A DNA stretch of 5,114 bases from Clostridia bacterium (GTDB taxonomy: Bacteria > Bacillota > Clostridia > Oscillospirales > CAG-272): contig JAFQNM010000076.1 of the NCBI GenBank assembly GCA_017395885.1, positions 1 to 5,114 on the forward strand. Direction: 5' to 3'. The notes beneath the pieces were generated by a model. The model worked only from the letters and a program-made list of their open reading frames with translations. It had not been told where the DNA came from and did not search any database. Position 1 is the stretch's first letter, and every line of letters starts with the position of its first letter. The position numbers and the translations under genes were made by a program. This document shows, piece after piece, positions 1 through 5,114 of this stretch.

Positions 1-570
1 CTCATCAAGAATCCCGGCGGCGGACTTGCTGACGTGGGCGGATACCTTGTGGGAACACAAAAGGCAGTAGACCTTGCGGGCTACCGTCTCACCTGCCCCG
101 GAGTAGGCCTTGAGGTGGGAGCGTCACTGGGTCAGAACAGAAACCTTCTCCGAGGACTTTTCTATGCTCCCCATACAACAGCCGAGGCTCTGAAAACGGC
201 CCATCTTGCCGCTTATATCTTCGGTGAGCTGGGATATGAGGTGAATCCGGGTCCCTTTGAGAAGCGCCACGATATTATACAAACGGTAAAGCTTGAAACG
301 GGAGATGCCCTTGTTGAGTTTTGCCGCGGAATCCAGTCTGCATCCCCTGTAGATGCATTTGTTTCTCCCGAGCCATGGGAGATGCCCGGATATGATGACC
401 ACGTTGTAATGGCGGCAGGTGCCTTTGTGGGAGGCTCCACAATGGAGCTCTCTGCAGACGGACCTATGAGGCCTCCCTATATTGCGTTCATGCAGGGAGG
501 ACTTACCTATGAAAGCGCACGTCTTGCCGTTATGGCGGCGGCGGAGAGATGTGGCAAAAAGCCGCAGTAA
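1..570 (+). CDS. Methionine gamma-lyase / aluminum resistance family PLP enzyme, C-terminal part (5' end outside window)
   Basis: Frame 1 is open from the first base to TAA at 568-570 and gives 189 residues, roughly the last 45% of a family whose members are about 410-430 aa. The visible part opens with LIKNPGGG followed by GGYLVGT. In this family (Pfam Met_gamma_lyase, fold-type I, Cys/Met-metabolism PLP enzymes) the lysine of that motif, residue 3 here, is the likely Schiff-base lysine; that assignment is from family knowledge. Further family-like stretches are GVGLEVGASLGQNR (about 28-41), FYAPHTTAEALK (about 44-55) and the C-terminal SPEPWEMPGYDDHVVMAAG, then PPYIAFMQGGLTY. The family's true substrate is poorly defined; a C-S lyase acting on sulfur amino acids is the usual annotation. 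The GTG at position 34 is internal, because homologous sequence continues upstream of it. In many Firmicutes this gene follows miaA-hfq, which could lie upstream but is not visible. Confidence 0.88.
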   Translation, partial: LIKNPGGGLADVGGYLVGTQKAVDLAGYRLTCPGVGLEVGASLGQNRNLLRGLFYAPHTTAEALKTAHLAAYIFGELGYEVNPGPFEKRHDIIQTVKLETGDALVEFCRGIQSASPVDAFVSPEPWEMPGYDDHVVMAAGAFVGGSTMELSADGPMRPPYIAFMQGGLTYESARLAVMAAAERCGKKPQ

Positions 571-594
571 ATCGGTTCTCAGGAGAATAAAAAA

Positions 595-618
595 GCTTTC
601 CGCTTTTGAGCGGAAAGC
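595..618 (-). terminator. Intrinsic terminator between convergent genes, strongest for tadA
   Basis: A perfect 10-bp inverted repeat (GCTTTCCGCT at 595-604, AGCGGAAAGC at 609-618) encloses a 4-nt loop. Read on the minus strand, the hairpin begins 8 nt after the tadA stop and is followed by six U residues (589-594), a classical rho-independent terminator. Read on the plus strand, it starts 24 nt after the stop of the PLP enzyme gene but is followed by CTCATTAATTATTTG, a weak U-tract. It may stop both transcripts, less efficiently on the plus strand. Confidence 0.82.
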
Positions 619-626
619 CTCATTAA

Positions 627-1109
627 TTATTTGTTTTTCCATCTTACCCCGCGCTCTCGCTTTTCACGGAAAAACCTTCGGAGCAGCTCTGCACACTCCT
701 CCTCCATAACCCCAAACGTTATCTCGGGATGATGGTTTACAGAGAGGGCGTTGATATCCGTAAAGCTTCCGAGGGCGCCGGCCTTTGGGTCGCGTGCTCC
801 GATGATAACTGAGGGCACCCTTGAATTTATAATAGCTCCTGCACACATAATGCAGGGCTCAAGGGTAACAAAAAGCTCGCAGCCGACCAGCCTCCAGCCA
901 CCAAGAGCACGGCAGGCGCATCTGATGGCCTCCGTTTCTGCGTGGAACGTGGCGTCCTTGTAGGTCTCGCGACCGTTTCCGCTTGCAGCGATTATTTTGT
1001 TGTCGCGAACAACCACCGCACCAACAGGCACCTCATCAAGAAGAGCGCATTTTTTTGCTTCTTCAATGGCGGCCTGCATAAAATAATTATCTCTTTCGAT
1101 ATCCCGCAT
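627..1109 (-). CDS. tadA: tRNA-specific adenosine-34 deaminase TadA
   Basis: This 160-aa zinc deaminase converts A34 to inosine in the wobble position of tRNA-Arg(ACG). It is usually essential in bacteria and acts in the cytosol. The cytidine/deoxycytidylate deaminase fold is complete. HAE at residues 56-58 supplies the zinc-binding His and the proton-shuttling Glu, and PCIMCAGAI at 85-93 supplies zinc-binding Cys86 and Cys89. DPKAGALGS (108-116), NHHPEI (125-130) and the C-terminal EECAELLRRFFREKR are typical TadA signatures, and the spacing matches E. coli TadA (H57, E59, C87, C90). I chose the ATG at 1109 because AAGGAG (1122-1117) sits 7 nt upstream; the in-frame GTG at 1115 would start only 1 nt after the GGAG. 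The gene is monocistronic, with its own strong promoter and terminator, convergent with the PLP enzyme gene and divergent from the HAD operon. A guanine deaminase is a less likely alternative given the TadA-type C-terminus. Confidence 0.96.
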   Translation of the reverse strand: MRDIERDNYFMQAAIEEAKKCALLDEVPVGAVVVRDNKIIAASGNGRETYKDATFHAETEAIRCACRALGGWRLVGCELFVTLEPCIMCAGAIINSRVPSVIIGARDPKAGALGSFTDINALSVNHHPEITFGVMEEECAELLRRFFREKRERGVRWKNK

Positions 1110-1116
1110 ATGCACT

Positions 1117-1122
1117 CTCCTT
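1117..1122 (-). promoter_or_regulatory. Ribosome binding site of tadA (decides the start codon)
   Basis: On the minus strand AAGGAG occupies 1122-1117, 7 nt before ATG at 1109-1107. This favours the ATG over the in-frame GTG at 1115-1113, which would be almost in contact with the Shine-Dalgarno sequence. Confidence 0.85.
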
Positions 1123-1129
1123 TTTTCTT

Positions 1130-1158
1130 AGTATATCCGATTTTTTTGTGAGTGTCAA
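1130..1158 (-). promoter_or_regulatory. Sigma-A type promoter of tadA
   Basis: On the minus strand TTGACA (1158-1153) is followed after exactly 17 nt by TATACT (1135-1130). The -35 is a perfect match and the -10 matches at five of six positions. Transcription should start near 1123-1124, which leaves a leader of only about 14 nt that is almost entirely Shine-Dalgarno sequence. The spacer contains an A7 run (1147-1141). Confidence 0.85.
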
Positions 1159-1176
1159 GAACGCTGAGGTGACAGT

Positions 1177-1818
1177 ATGAAATATGATTCTGTAATATTT
1201 GACCTGGACGGTACTCTTCTCGATACCCTTGATGATTTGAGAGACAGTGTGAACTTTGCTCTGAGAGCATATGGAATGCAGGAGCGAAGCCTTGAGGAGA
1301 TCCGCAGCTTTGTTGGAAACGGAGTTCGTAATCTTGTAAAAAGCTCTGTGACAGAGGGAACTGATGACGGGGATATCGACCGTGTTCTTGCTGTGTTCCG
1401 AGAGCATTATATGGATCACAGCCGTGATAAAACACGTCCCTATGAGGGTATAACACAGCTGCTGGAGGATCTGAAAAAAAGAGGGATACCTACTGCCGTT
1501 GTATCCAATAAGATAGACAGCGCAGTCCGTGAGCTTATTCCTCTGTATTTCGGTGAGCTTATCGGCGTTTCAATAGGCGAGCTTGAGGGGGTAAAGAGAA
1601 AGCCTGAGCCTGATACGGTTTATTTGGCGATGGAAAGGATGGGCGTTTGTAATCCCGTATACGTGGGAGACTCGGAGGTAGACGTTCAAACGGCAAAAAA
1701 TGCAGCCATAGACGGCATTTTTGTCACTTGGGGATTCCGAAGTGAGGAGCAACTGAGAAAGGCCGGAGCAGAGACTCTGGTTGAGAGTGTAAATGACCTG
1801 TGGGAGGTGCTAAGGTAA
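1177..1818 (+). CDS. HAD-superfamily hydrolase, phosphoglycolate phosphatase-like
   Basis: This 213-aa protein has the full set of HAD phosphatase motifs. Motif I is DLDGT with nucleophile Asp9 and acid/base Asp11. Motif II is VVSNK with Ser110. Motif III is the lysine in KRKPEPD (Lys142). Motif IV is GDSEVD with Asp165 and Asp169. A helical C1-type cap lies between about residues 15 and 85. The tail VTWGFRSEEQL is typical of the Gph/PGP branch, which dephosphorylates 2-phosphoglycolate, but substrate cannot be read from sequence: PpaX-like pyrophosphatases and sugar-phosphate phosphatases share these motifs. The protein should be cytosolic and Mg-dependent. ATG at 1177 is preceded by GAGGTGA (1166-1172). 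It is the first gene of an apparent operon: its stop overlaps the next start by one base. It is divergent from tadA, with only 67 nt between the two start codons. Confidence 0.9.
   Translation: MKYDSVIFDLDGTLLDTLDDLRDSVNFALRAYGMQERSLEEIRSFVGNGVRNLVKSSVTEGTDDGDIDRVLAVFREHYMDHSRDKTRPYEGITQLLEDLKKRGIPTAVVSNKIDSAVRELIPLYFGELIGVSIGELEGVKRKPEPDTVYLAMERMGVCNPVYVGDSEVDVQTAKNAAIDGIFVTWGFRSEEQLRKAGAETLVESVNDLWEVLR
1802..1809 (+). promoter_or_regulatory. Ribosome binding site of the DUF1643 gene, inside the HAD gene
   Basis: GGGAGGTG lies in the last codons of the HAD gene, 8 nt before ATG at 1818. It supports that ATG over the in-frame GTG at 1800, which would place the Shine-Dalgarno sequence inside the coding region. 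The arrangement suggests translational coupling. Confidence 0.75.
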
Positions 1819-2438
1819 TGCATATTCCAAGTTCGGCAACTGCAGAAATTGAAGTGCTTTCCTTTGAGGATGCACTGATCCCGTCTGAGGATGAAAAGTA
1901 TGACAGAGCCCGATGGCTCTACGTTCCTGACTTTTATTCAGAGTACCGATACATTTTAGGCACTCGCGGAAAAAGACCGTTAATATGCATAGGGATCAAT
2001 CCTTCAACGGCGGAGCCCGATAATTTAGACAACACCCTAAAAAGTGCTGAGAGAATAGCTCTCGGCAACGGATTTGATAGCTTTATAATGTTCAACGTAT
2101 ATGCTCAGAGGGCAACTGACCCCGATGATATGGAAAAGGAGTTCAACGGGCATATGCATAGAGAGAATATGAAGGCCTTTGAATACATACTGTCCCTGTC
2201 CGAAACTGCGCCGGCTGTCTGGGCGGCTTGGGGTACCATAATCGAAAAGAGAGACTATTTGCGCTTTTGTGTTCTCGATATGATAGATATTGGTGAGAAA
2301 TACGGCGCCGTGTGGTATACGGCAGGAAAGAGGAGTAAGGCCAAAGGCCACCCTCACCACCCTCTTTACTTGAAAAAGGATTCAGCTCTGGACTCTTTTG
2401 ATGTTAGAGCGTATTGCGAGACCCTTTCCGAGAAATAA
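1818..2438 (+). CDS. DUF1643 family protein, possible uracil-DNA glycosylase-fold relative
   Basis: This 206-aa protein has no signal peptide or membrane segment and should be cytosolic. I recognise DUF1643 from the ordered motifs: a hydrophobic strand running into IGINPSTA (58-65), FNVYAQRATDP (92-102), VWAAWG (134-139) and GHPHHPLYL (177-185). Its activity is not established to my knowledge. The same motif order recalls uracil-DNA glycosylases of the Mug/TDG type: GINPG with a catalytic Asn, an N-L-V-x-R-x-T segment, a WG-containing strand, and a late HP motif. On that reading Asn61 and the 178-182 histidines would line the active site; this is inference. The start ATG at 1818 overlaps the stop codon of the HAD gene by one base (TAATG) and is supported by the upstream GGGAGG. 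It is followed after 19 nt by the flavodiiron gene, so the three genes probably form one transcript. The family call is fairly secure; the functional reading is not. Confidence 0.8.
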   Translation: MHIPSSATAEIEVLSFEDALIPSEDEKYDRARWLYVPDFYSEYRYILGTRGKRPLICIGINPSTAEPDNLDNTLKSAERIALGNGFDSFIMFNVYAQRATDPDDMEKEFNGHMHRENMKAFEYILSLSETAPAVWAAWGTIIEKRDYLRFCVLDMIDIGEKYGAVWYTAGKRSKAKGHPHHPLYLKKDSALDSFDVRAYCETLSEK

Positions 2439-2445
2439 ATATGCT

Positions 2446-2451
2446 AAGGAG
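2446..2451 (+). promoter_or_regulatory. Ribosome binding site of the flavodiiron gene (decides the start codon)
   Basis: AAGGAG stands 6 nt before ATG at 2458. An in-frame TTG at 2398 and ATG at 2401 would extend the protein by about 20 residues into the DUF1643 coding region; neither is needed, because flavodiiron proteins begin at about this point. Confidence 0.85.
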
Positions 2452-2457
2452 AATAAT

Positions 2458-3612
2458 ATGAAAATTACAGATAAAGTGCGCTATATAGGCGTGGATGACA
2501 AAACGATAGACCTTTTTGAGAGCCAGTATGTTGTTCCCAACGGTATTTCTTATAACTCATACGTTATTCTTGATGAAAAGATATGCGTTATGGACACGGT
2601 GGATGCAAGATTCACCGATGAATGGATGGAGAATCTCAAATGGGAGCTTGAGGGAAGAGCACCCGATTATCTGGTCATTTCTCATATGGAGCCTGACCAT
2701 GCTGCAAGCATTGACGTGCTGTGCCGTGAATATCCCGGCATTCATATTGTTGGAAATGAAAAGACCTTCAAAATACTCGGCCAGTTTTATGATGAGGATT
2801 ACAGCGACAGATTTGTGAAGGTAGGTGAGGGAGAAAGCCTTTCTCTCGGCGGACGTGAGCTCACCTTTTATCTGGCGCCAATGGTCCATTGGCCTGAGGT
2901 GATGGTGACCTACGATTCCTGCGATAAGATACTGTTCTCGGCAGATGGATTTGGCAAATTCGGCTCACTTGATACAGACGAGGACTGGGCCTGCGAGGCG
3001 AGAAGATATTACTTCAATATAGTCGGTAAATACGGCGCTCAGGTGCAGGCACTTCTGAAGAAGGCGGCAACGCTTGATATTGAGATCATATGTCCCCTCC
3101 ACGGCCCTGTTCTTTCGGAGGATCTGGGATACTATATTGAAAAATACGATGTTTGGTCAAGCTACCGTCCCGAGGACAGCGGCGTGTTTGTTGTTTGTGC
3201 ATCTATCCACGGAAACACAAAAAAGGCAGCTCTTCTTCTTTGCGATATGCTTCGCGAGAGGGGAGAGAAGGTCTCATTTTGCGATATAGCCAGAGATGAT
3301 ATGGCAGAGGCGGTGGAGGATGCCTTCAGATATGACAGAACCGTGTTCTGTGCCGCATCCTATGACGGAGGCGTGTTTGCGCCCATGGCCGATTTTCTCA
3401 CTCATCTGAAGTCTAAGACCTTCAGAGAGAGAAGGGCGTTTATCGTAGAGAACGGCTCCTGGGGCCCCACAGCGGCAAAAGCAATTAAGGCTGCTCTCGG
3501 TGAGATGAAGGATATAACGGTGGAGGATCCGGTGGTAACTATACGCTCCTCGGTAAAGCCTTGTGACGTTGCAGCACTTGAAGCGCTCGCAGACGCAGTA
3601 ACAAAAAAGTAA
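2458..3612 (+). CDS. FprA-type flavodiiron protein (O2/NO reductase)
   Basis: This 384-aa A-type flavoprotein reduces O2 to water or NO to N2O in the cytosol of anaerobes, usually with electrons from rubredoxin. The N-terminal half (about 1-240) is a metallo-beta-lactamase-like diiron domain. The ligands are all present: HMEPDH (His76, Glu78, Asp80, His81), His144 in MVHWPEV, Asp163 in SADGFG, and His215 in PLHGPV. The C-terminal half (about 243-384) is a flavodoxin-like FMN domain with the phosphate loop ASIHGNTKKA (248-257) and ENGSWGPTAAK. The usual SADAFG reads SADGFG here, a small change. There is no fused rubredoxin or flavin-reductase domain, so a separate electron donor is needed, and none is encoded in the window. 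Length fits the class A family (about 390-400 aa). It is the last gene of the presumed operon. Whether NO or O2 is the main substrate cannot be decided from sequence. Confidence 0.95.
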   Translation: MKITDKVRYIGVDDKTIDLFESQYVVPNGISYNSYVILDEKICVMDTVDARFTDEWMENLKWELEGRAPDYLVISHMEPDHAASIDVLCREYPGIHIVGNEKTFKILGQFYDEDYSDRFVKVGEGESLSLGGRELTFYLAPMVHWPEVMVTYDSCDKILFSADGFGKFGSLDTDEDWACEARRYYFNIVGKYGAQVQALLKKAATLDIEIICPLHGPVLSEDLGYYIEKYDVWSSYRPEDSGVFVVCASIHGNTKKAALLLCDMLRERGEKVSFCDIARDDMAEAVEDAFRYDRTVFCAASYDGGVFAPMADFLTHLKSKTFRERRAFIVENGSWGPTAAKAIKAALGEMKDITVEDPVVTIRSSVKPCDVAALEALADAVTKK

Positions 3613-3620
3613 AAAAGAAC

Positions 3621-3648
3621 GCAAAAGGGGCTCTCGGCCCCTTTTTGC
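3621..3648 (+). terminator. Intrinsic terminator after the flavodiiron gene
   Basis: AAAAGGGGC (3623-3631) pairs with GCCCCTTTT (3637-3645) around a 5-nt loop, giving a 9-bp GC-cored stem ending in a T5 run (3642-3646). The hairpin begins about 10 nt after the flavodiiron stop codon. It ends the HAD-DUF1643-flavodiiron unit and insulates the downstream gene. The A-run on the left arm means it could also act weakly on the minus strand, where no gene is evident. Confidence 0.9.
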
Positions 3649-3748
3649 ATTGGTAAATTCCTGTTTATCGGTGAGGATAACTTGTAGGGGCTGATCCCGA
3701 AAAACTTCAAAAAGGAATTGTTTATTCGGTTTATGTATCAGTTGATAA

Positions 3749-3777
3749 TTGACAAGAGGCGATATTTTTTATATAAT
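3749..3777 (+). promoter_or_regulatory. Perfect-consensus sigma-A promoter for the secreted protein gene
   Basis: TTGACA (3749-3754) and TATAAT (3772-3777) are separated by exactly 17 nt, identical to the consensus for the housekeeping sigma factor. Transcription should start near 3784, giving a leader of about 26 nt that contains GAGGAGAG (3798-3805) ahead of ATG at 3810. A second -35-like hexamer, TTGATA (3742-3747), overlaps the upstream side. The stretch from the terminator to this promoter (3649-3748) shows no coding sequence and no convincing operator palindrome. Confidence 0.9.
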
Positions 3778-3809
3778 CAAATCAGTAAATAAATTATGAG
3801 GAGAGCGTT

Positions 3810-5114
3810 ATGAAAAAGATTATTTCCCTAATTCTTTCAGTAGTGATGATCCTTTCTGCGGCGGCGTTGTTCGGTGTTAATGCTAAGAGCACCGACCCTT
3901 CCGACAGCTATACTCACGTTGATGCGGAGTTTGAGGATCCCGGTATCAGTCTTTGGTTTGATTATGCCAGCGAAAAGGTTTCTCCAAACAATACCGAGAG
4001 CACCGGTATGGAGTCGTTTTCCGTTTATATGGCAAAGAACGAGATCGAGAATGCCCAGTTCGTGCTCAGTGCAGACGGTGCAAGAGACGGTCTGACGGCA
4101 TCTCTTTCCGGCTTTGTTAACGACGGCGGCGAGACTCTTGAGGCGGAGATCTTTATCGAGCTTTATCACGATTGCGACGATTACGGCATGGTGCCTGATG
4201 CAATTCCTCCCCTTTCTGCATACGGAGCTTTTTCTCTTGAGGCAGGAAAGAGCCAGGCCTTTCTTGTTAAGATAACCAGCAAGAGCGATTCTGCTTTTGG
4301 CTGGTATTCATCCGACCTCATTATCAGGGACGGAGAGGGAAGAGCTGTCAAGCAGGCAAGAATATTCGTATACGTATGGAATTTTGCCCTTTCCGAGGAA
4401 ACGGCCTGTGCAACCAGCATCGAACTTAGAATGGGATATCTTAACAACGTCTGTGCAGGCGACGGTCTTGACAACCAGACAAGATATAAAAATTATTACG
4501 ATTATCTCCTGGAGAACCGTGTTTGTGCAACTCATCTGCCCTACGAGCTTCACGAGGCAGGGGTAACGGATTATATGGATAACCCCAGAGTAACCTCATA
4601 TCAGATACAGACAGACAAGGGCGGCACTGTGATCGACCATTCTCAGCGTCTTCGTCTGCTGATGCAGCTGTTCTCATCTGAGGCAAATGCACACAGGTTT
4701 GAAAAGGCATATTATTTTGCAGGTGGAGTCAGCAATTATAAAGGCGTTCTTGACCCGTTGGCAGTAAGCCAGCTTGATCTTCTGAAAACTGCATACGATA
4801 CGGAGATGGAGACCTTCAAGCGAGTCCAGCCCTCATACCGCGATGTGCCTATGAACTTTATCTGCACGTATTTTGCGGATATTGACTACACCCTTGAGGA
4901 CGGAACTGTTATTGATCAGATCGATTTCTATGATGATTTCGTAAATCTCCTTTGCTCAAAGCCCTTTGCGTATACCGATCAGACAGAGCTTTCCATCCCC
5001 GGTGCAAAGGTAATGCAGAGCGCAAAGTGGGATAGTGTATACGGCACCTTCAAGGAGAGAATGGCAGAGTATAAGGCGGCAGGCAATAAGCTTTGGTGGT
5101 TTATTTCATGGGAC
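3810..5114 (+). CDS. Secreted GH123/DUF4091-like protein, N-terminal 435 residues (3' end outside window)
   Basis: The frame is open from ATG at 3810 to the last base with no stop. It starts with a signal peptide: MKK, a hydrophobic core (about 4-21) and a probable type I cleavage site at VNA|KS after residue 25; no lipobox cysteine is present, so secretion or surface display is expected. Residues about 70-195 look like the beta-sandwich that precedes the catalytic barrel in GH123/DUF4091 proteins: AKNEIENAQFVL (75-86), GMVPDAIPPL (126-135), a GWYSSDLIIRD strand (164-174) and VYVWNFALSEE (187-197). Beyond that, YKNYYDYLLENRVCATHLPY (226-245) and GNKLWWFISWD (425-435) fit barrel elements of the same family. 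GH123 enzymes include beta-N-acetylgalactosaminidases; most DUF4091 proteins are uncharacterised. The expected Asp-Glu catalytic pair is not seen at its likely position (YYFAGG, 301-306). Family assignment is by pattern recall only. The C-terminus, possibly with anchoring or dockerin domains, is not visible. Confidence 0.6.
   Translation, partial: MKKIISLILSVVMILSAAALFGVNAKSTDPSDSYTHVDAEFEDPGISLWFDYASEKVSPNNTESTGMESFSVYMAKNEIENAQFVLSADGARDGLTASLSGFVNDGGETLEAEIFIELYHDCDDYGMVPDAIPPLSAYGAFSLEAGKSQAFLVKITSKSDSAFGWYSSDLIIRDGEGRAVKQARIFVYVWNFALSEETACATSIELRMGYLNNVCAGDGLDNQTRYKNYYDYLLENRVCATHLPYELHEAGVTDYMDNPRVTSYQIQTDKGGTVIDHSQRLRLLMQLFSSEANAHRFEKAYYFAGGVSNYKGVLDPLAVSQLDLLKTAYDTEMETFKRVQPSYRDVPMNFICTYFADIDYTLEDGTVIDQIDFYDDFVNLLCSKPFAYTDQTELSIPGAKVMQSAKWDSVYGTFKERMAEYKAAGNKLWWFISWD

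Noticed and set aside
124..642. A 172-aa minus-strand open frame opposite the PLP enzyme gene
   Set aside because: It lies antisense to a clearly recognisable protein, shows no family features, and runs across the terminator hairpin.
992..1456. A 154-aa minus-strand open frame spanning the tadA/HAD boundary
   Set aside because: It crosses a promoter region and overlaps two well-supported genes; its residue composition looks random and no suitable ribosome binding site leads it.
3682..3698. TTGTAGGGGC followed by TGATCCC, resembling ends of small dispersed repeats seen in some clostridial genomes
   Set aside because: There is a single copy with only a very weak inverted repeat, and nothing in the window to compare it with, so it is not supported as a repeat element.
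3274..3710. Two overlapping minus-strand frames of 116 and 102 aa opposite the flavodiiron C-terminus
   Set aside because: Both are shadows of a well-identified gene. The second begins beyond the terminator with no recognisable promoter or domain.
4181..4710. Several minus-strand and alternative-frame ORFs inside the secreted protein gene
   Set aside because: The plus-strand frame starting at 3810 is continuous, has a signal peptide, promoter and ribosome binding site, and stays open to the window end, so the others are shadows.
1..5114. Search for CRISPR repeats, insertion sequences, tRNA/rRNA genes, phage or defence genes
   Set aside because: I saw no regularly spaced repeats, transposase motifs, terminal inverted repeats, or tRNA-like cloverleaf sequences. 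Gaps between genes are all under 200 nt and are explained by promoters and terminators.

Overview
The window looks like a chromosomal segment of an anaerobic, low-to-mid-GC Firmicute, most likely a gut-type clostridium (Oscillospiraceae/Ruminococcaceae-like). The evidence is the purine-rich Shine-Dalgarno sequences (AAGGAG, GAGGAG), consensus sigma-A promoters, short U-tract terminators, a stand-alone flavodiiron protein and a MKK-type signal peptide. I made no database search, so the taxonomic placement is inference.

Layout. (1) 1-570, plus strand: the C-terminal part of a PLP enzyme of the methionine gamma-lyase / 'aluminum resistance' family, cut by the window edge. (2) 627-1109, minus strand: tadA, the tRNA adenosine-34 deaminase. 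It converges on gene 1, and a hairpin lies between the two. Its promoter, TTGACA-17-TATACT, is clear. (3) 1177-3612, plus strand: a compact three-gene unit divergent from tadA. It encodes a phosphoglycolate-phosphatase-like HAD hydrolase, a DUF1643 protein (1-nt overlap with the HAD gene), and an FprA-type flavodiiron O2/NO reductase, and it ends in a strong intrinsic terminator. (4) 3613-3809: intergenic, with that terminator and a perfect consensus promoter (TTGACA-17-TATAAT). (5) 3810-5114, plus strand: a secreted protein open at the window end, resembling the GH123/DUF4091 family.

How the genes may work together. The HAD, DUF1643 and flavodiiron genes look co-transcribed. The flavodiiron protein would remove O2 or NO. 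Gph-type phosphatases salvage 2-phosphoglycolate, including that released in repair of oxidised DNA. The DUF1643 protein carries motifs (GINPSTA, NVYAQRAT, AWG, HPHHPLYL) that I read as resembling the uracil-DNA glycosylase superfamily, especially Mug/TDG. A small oxidative/nitrosative damage module is therefore a testable idea, but it is inference. The rest of the window is ordinary housekeeping plus one exported, possibly carbohydrate-active protein whose expected catalytic Asp-Glu pair appears to be missing.
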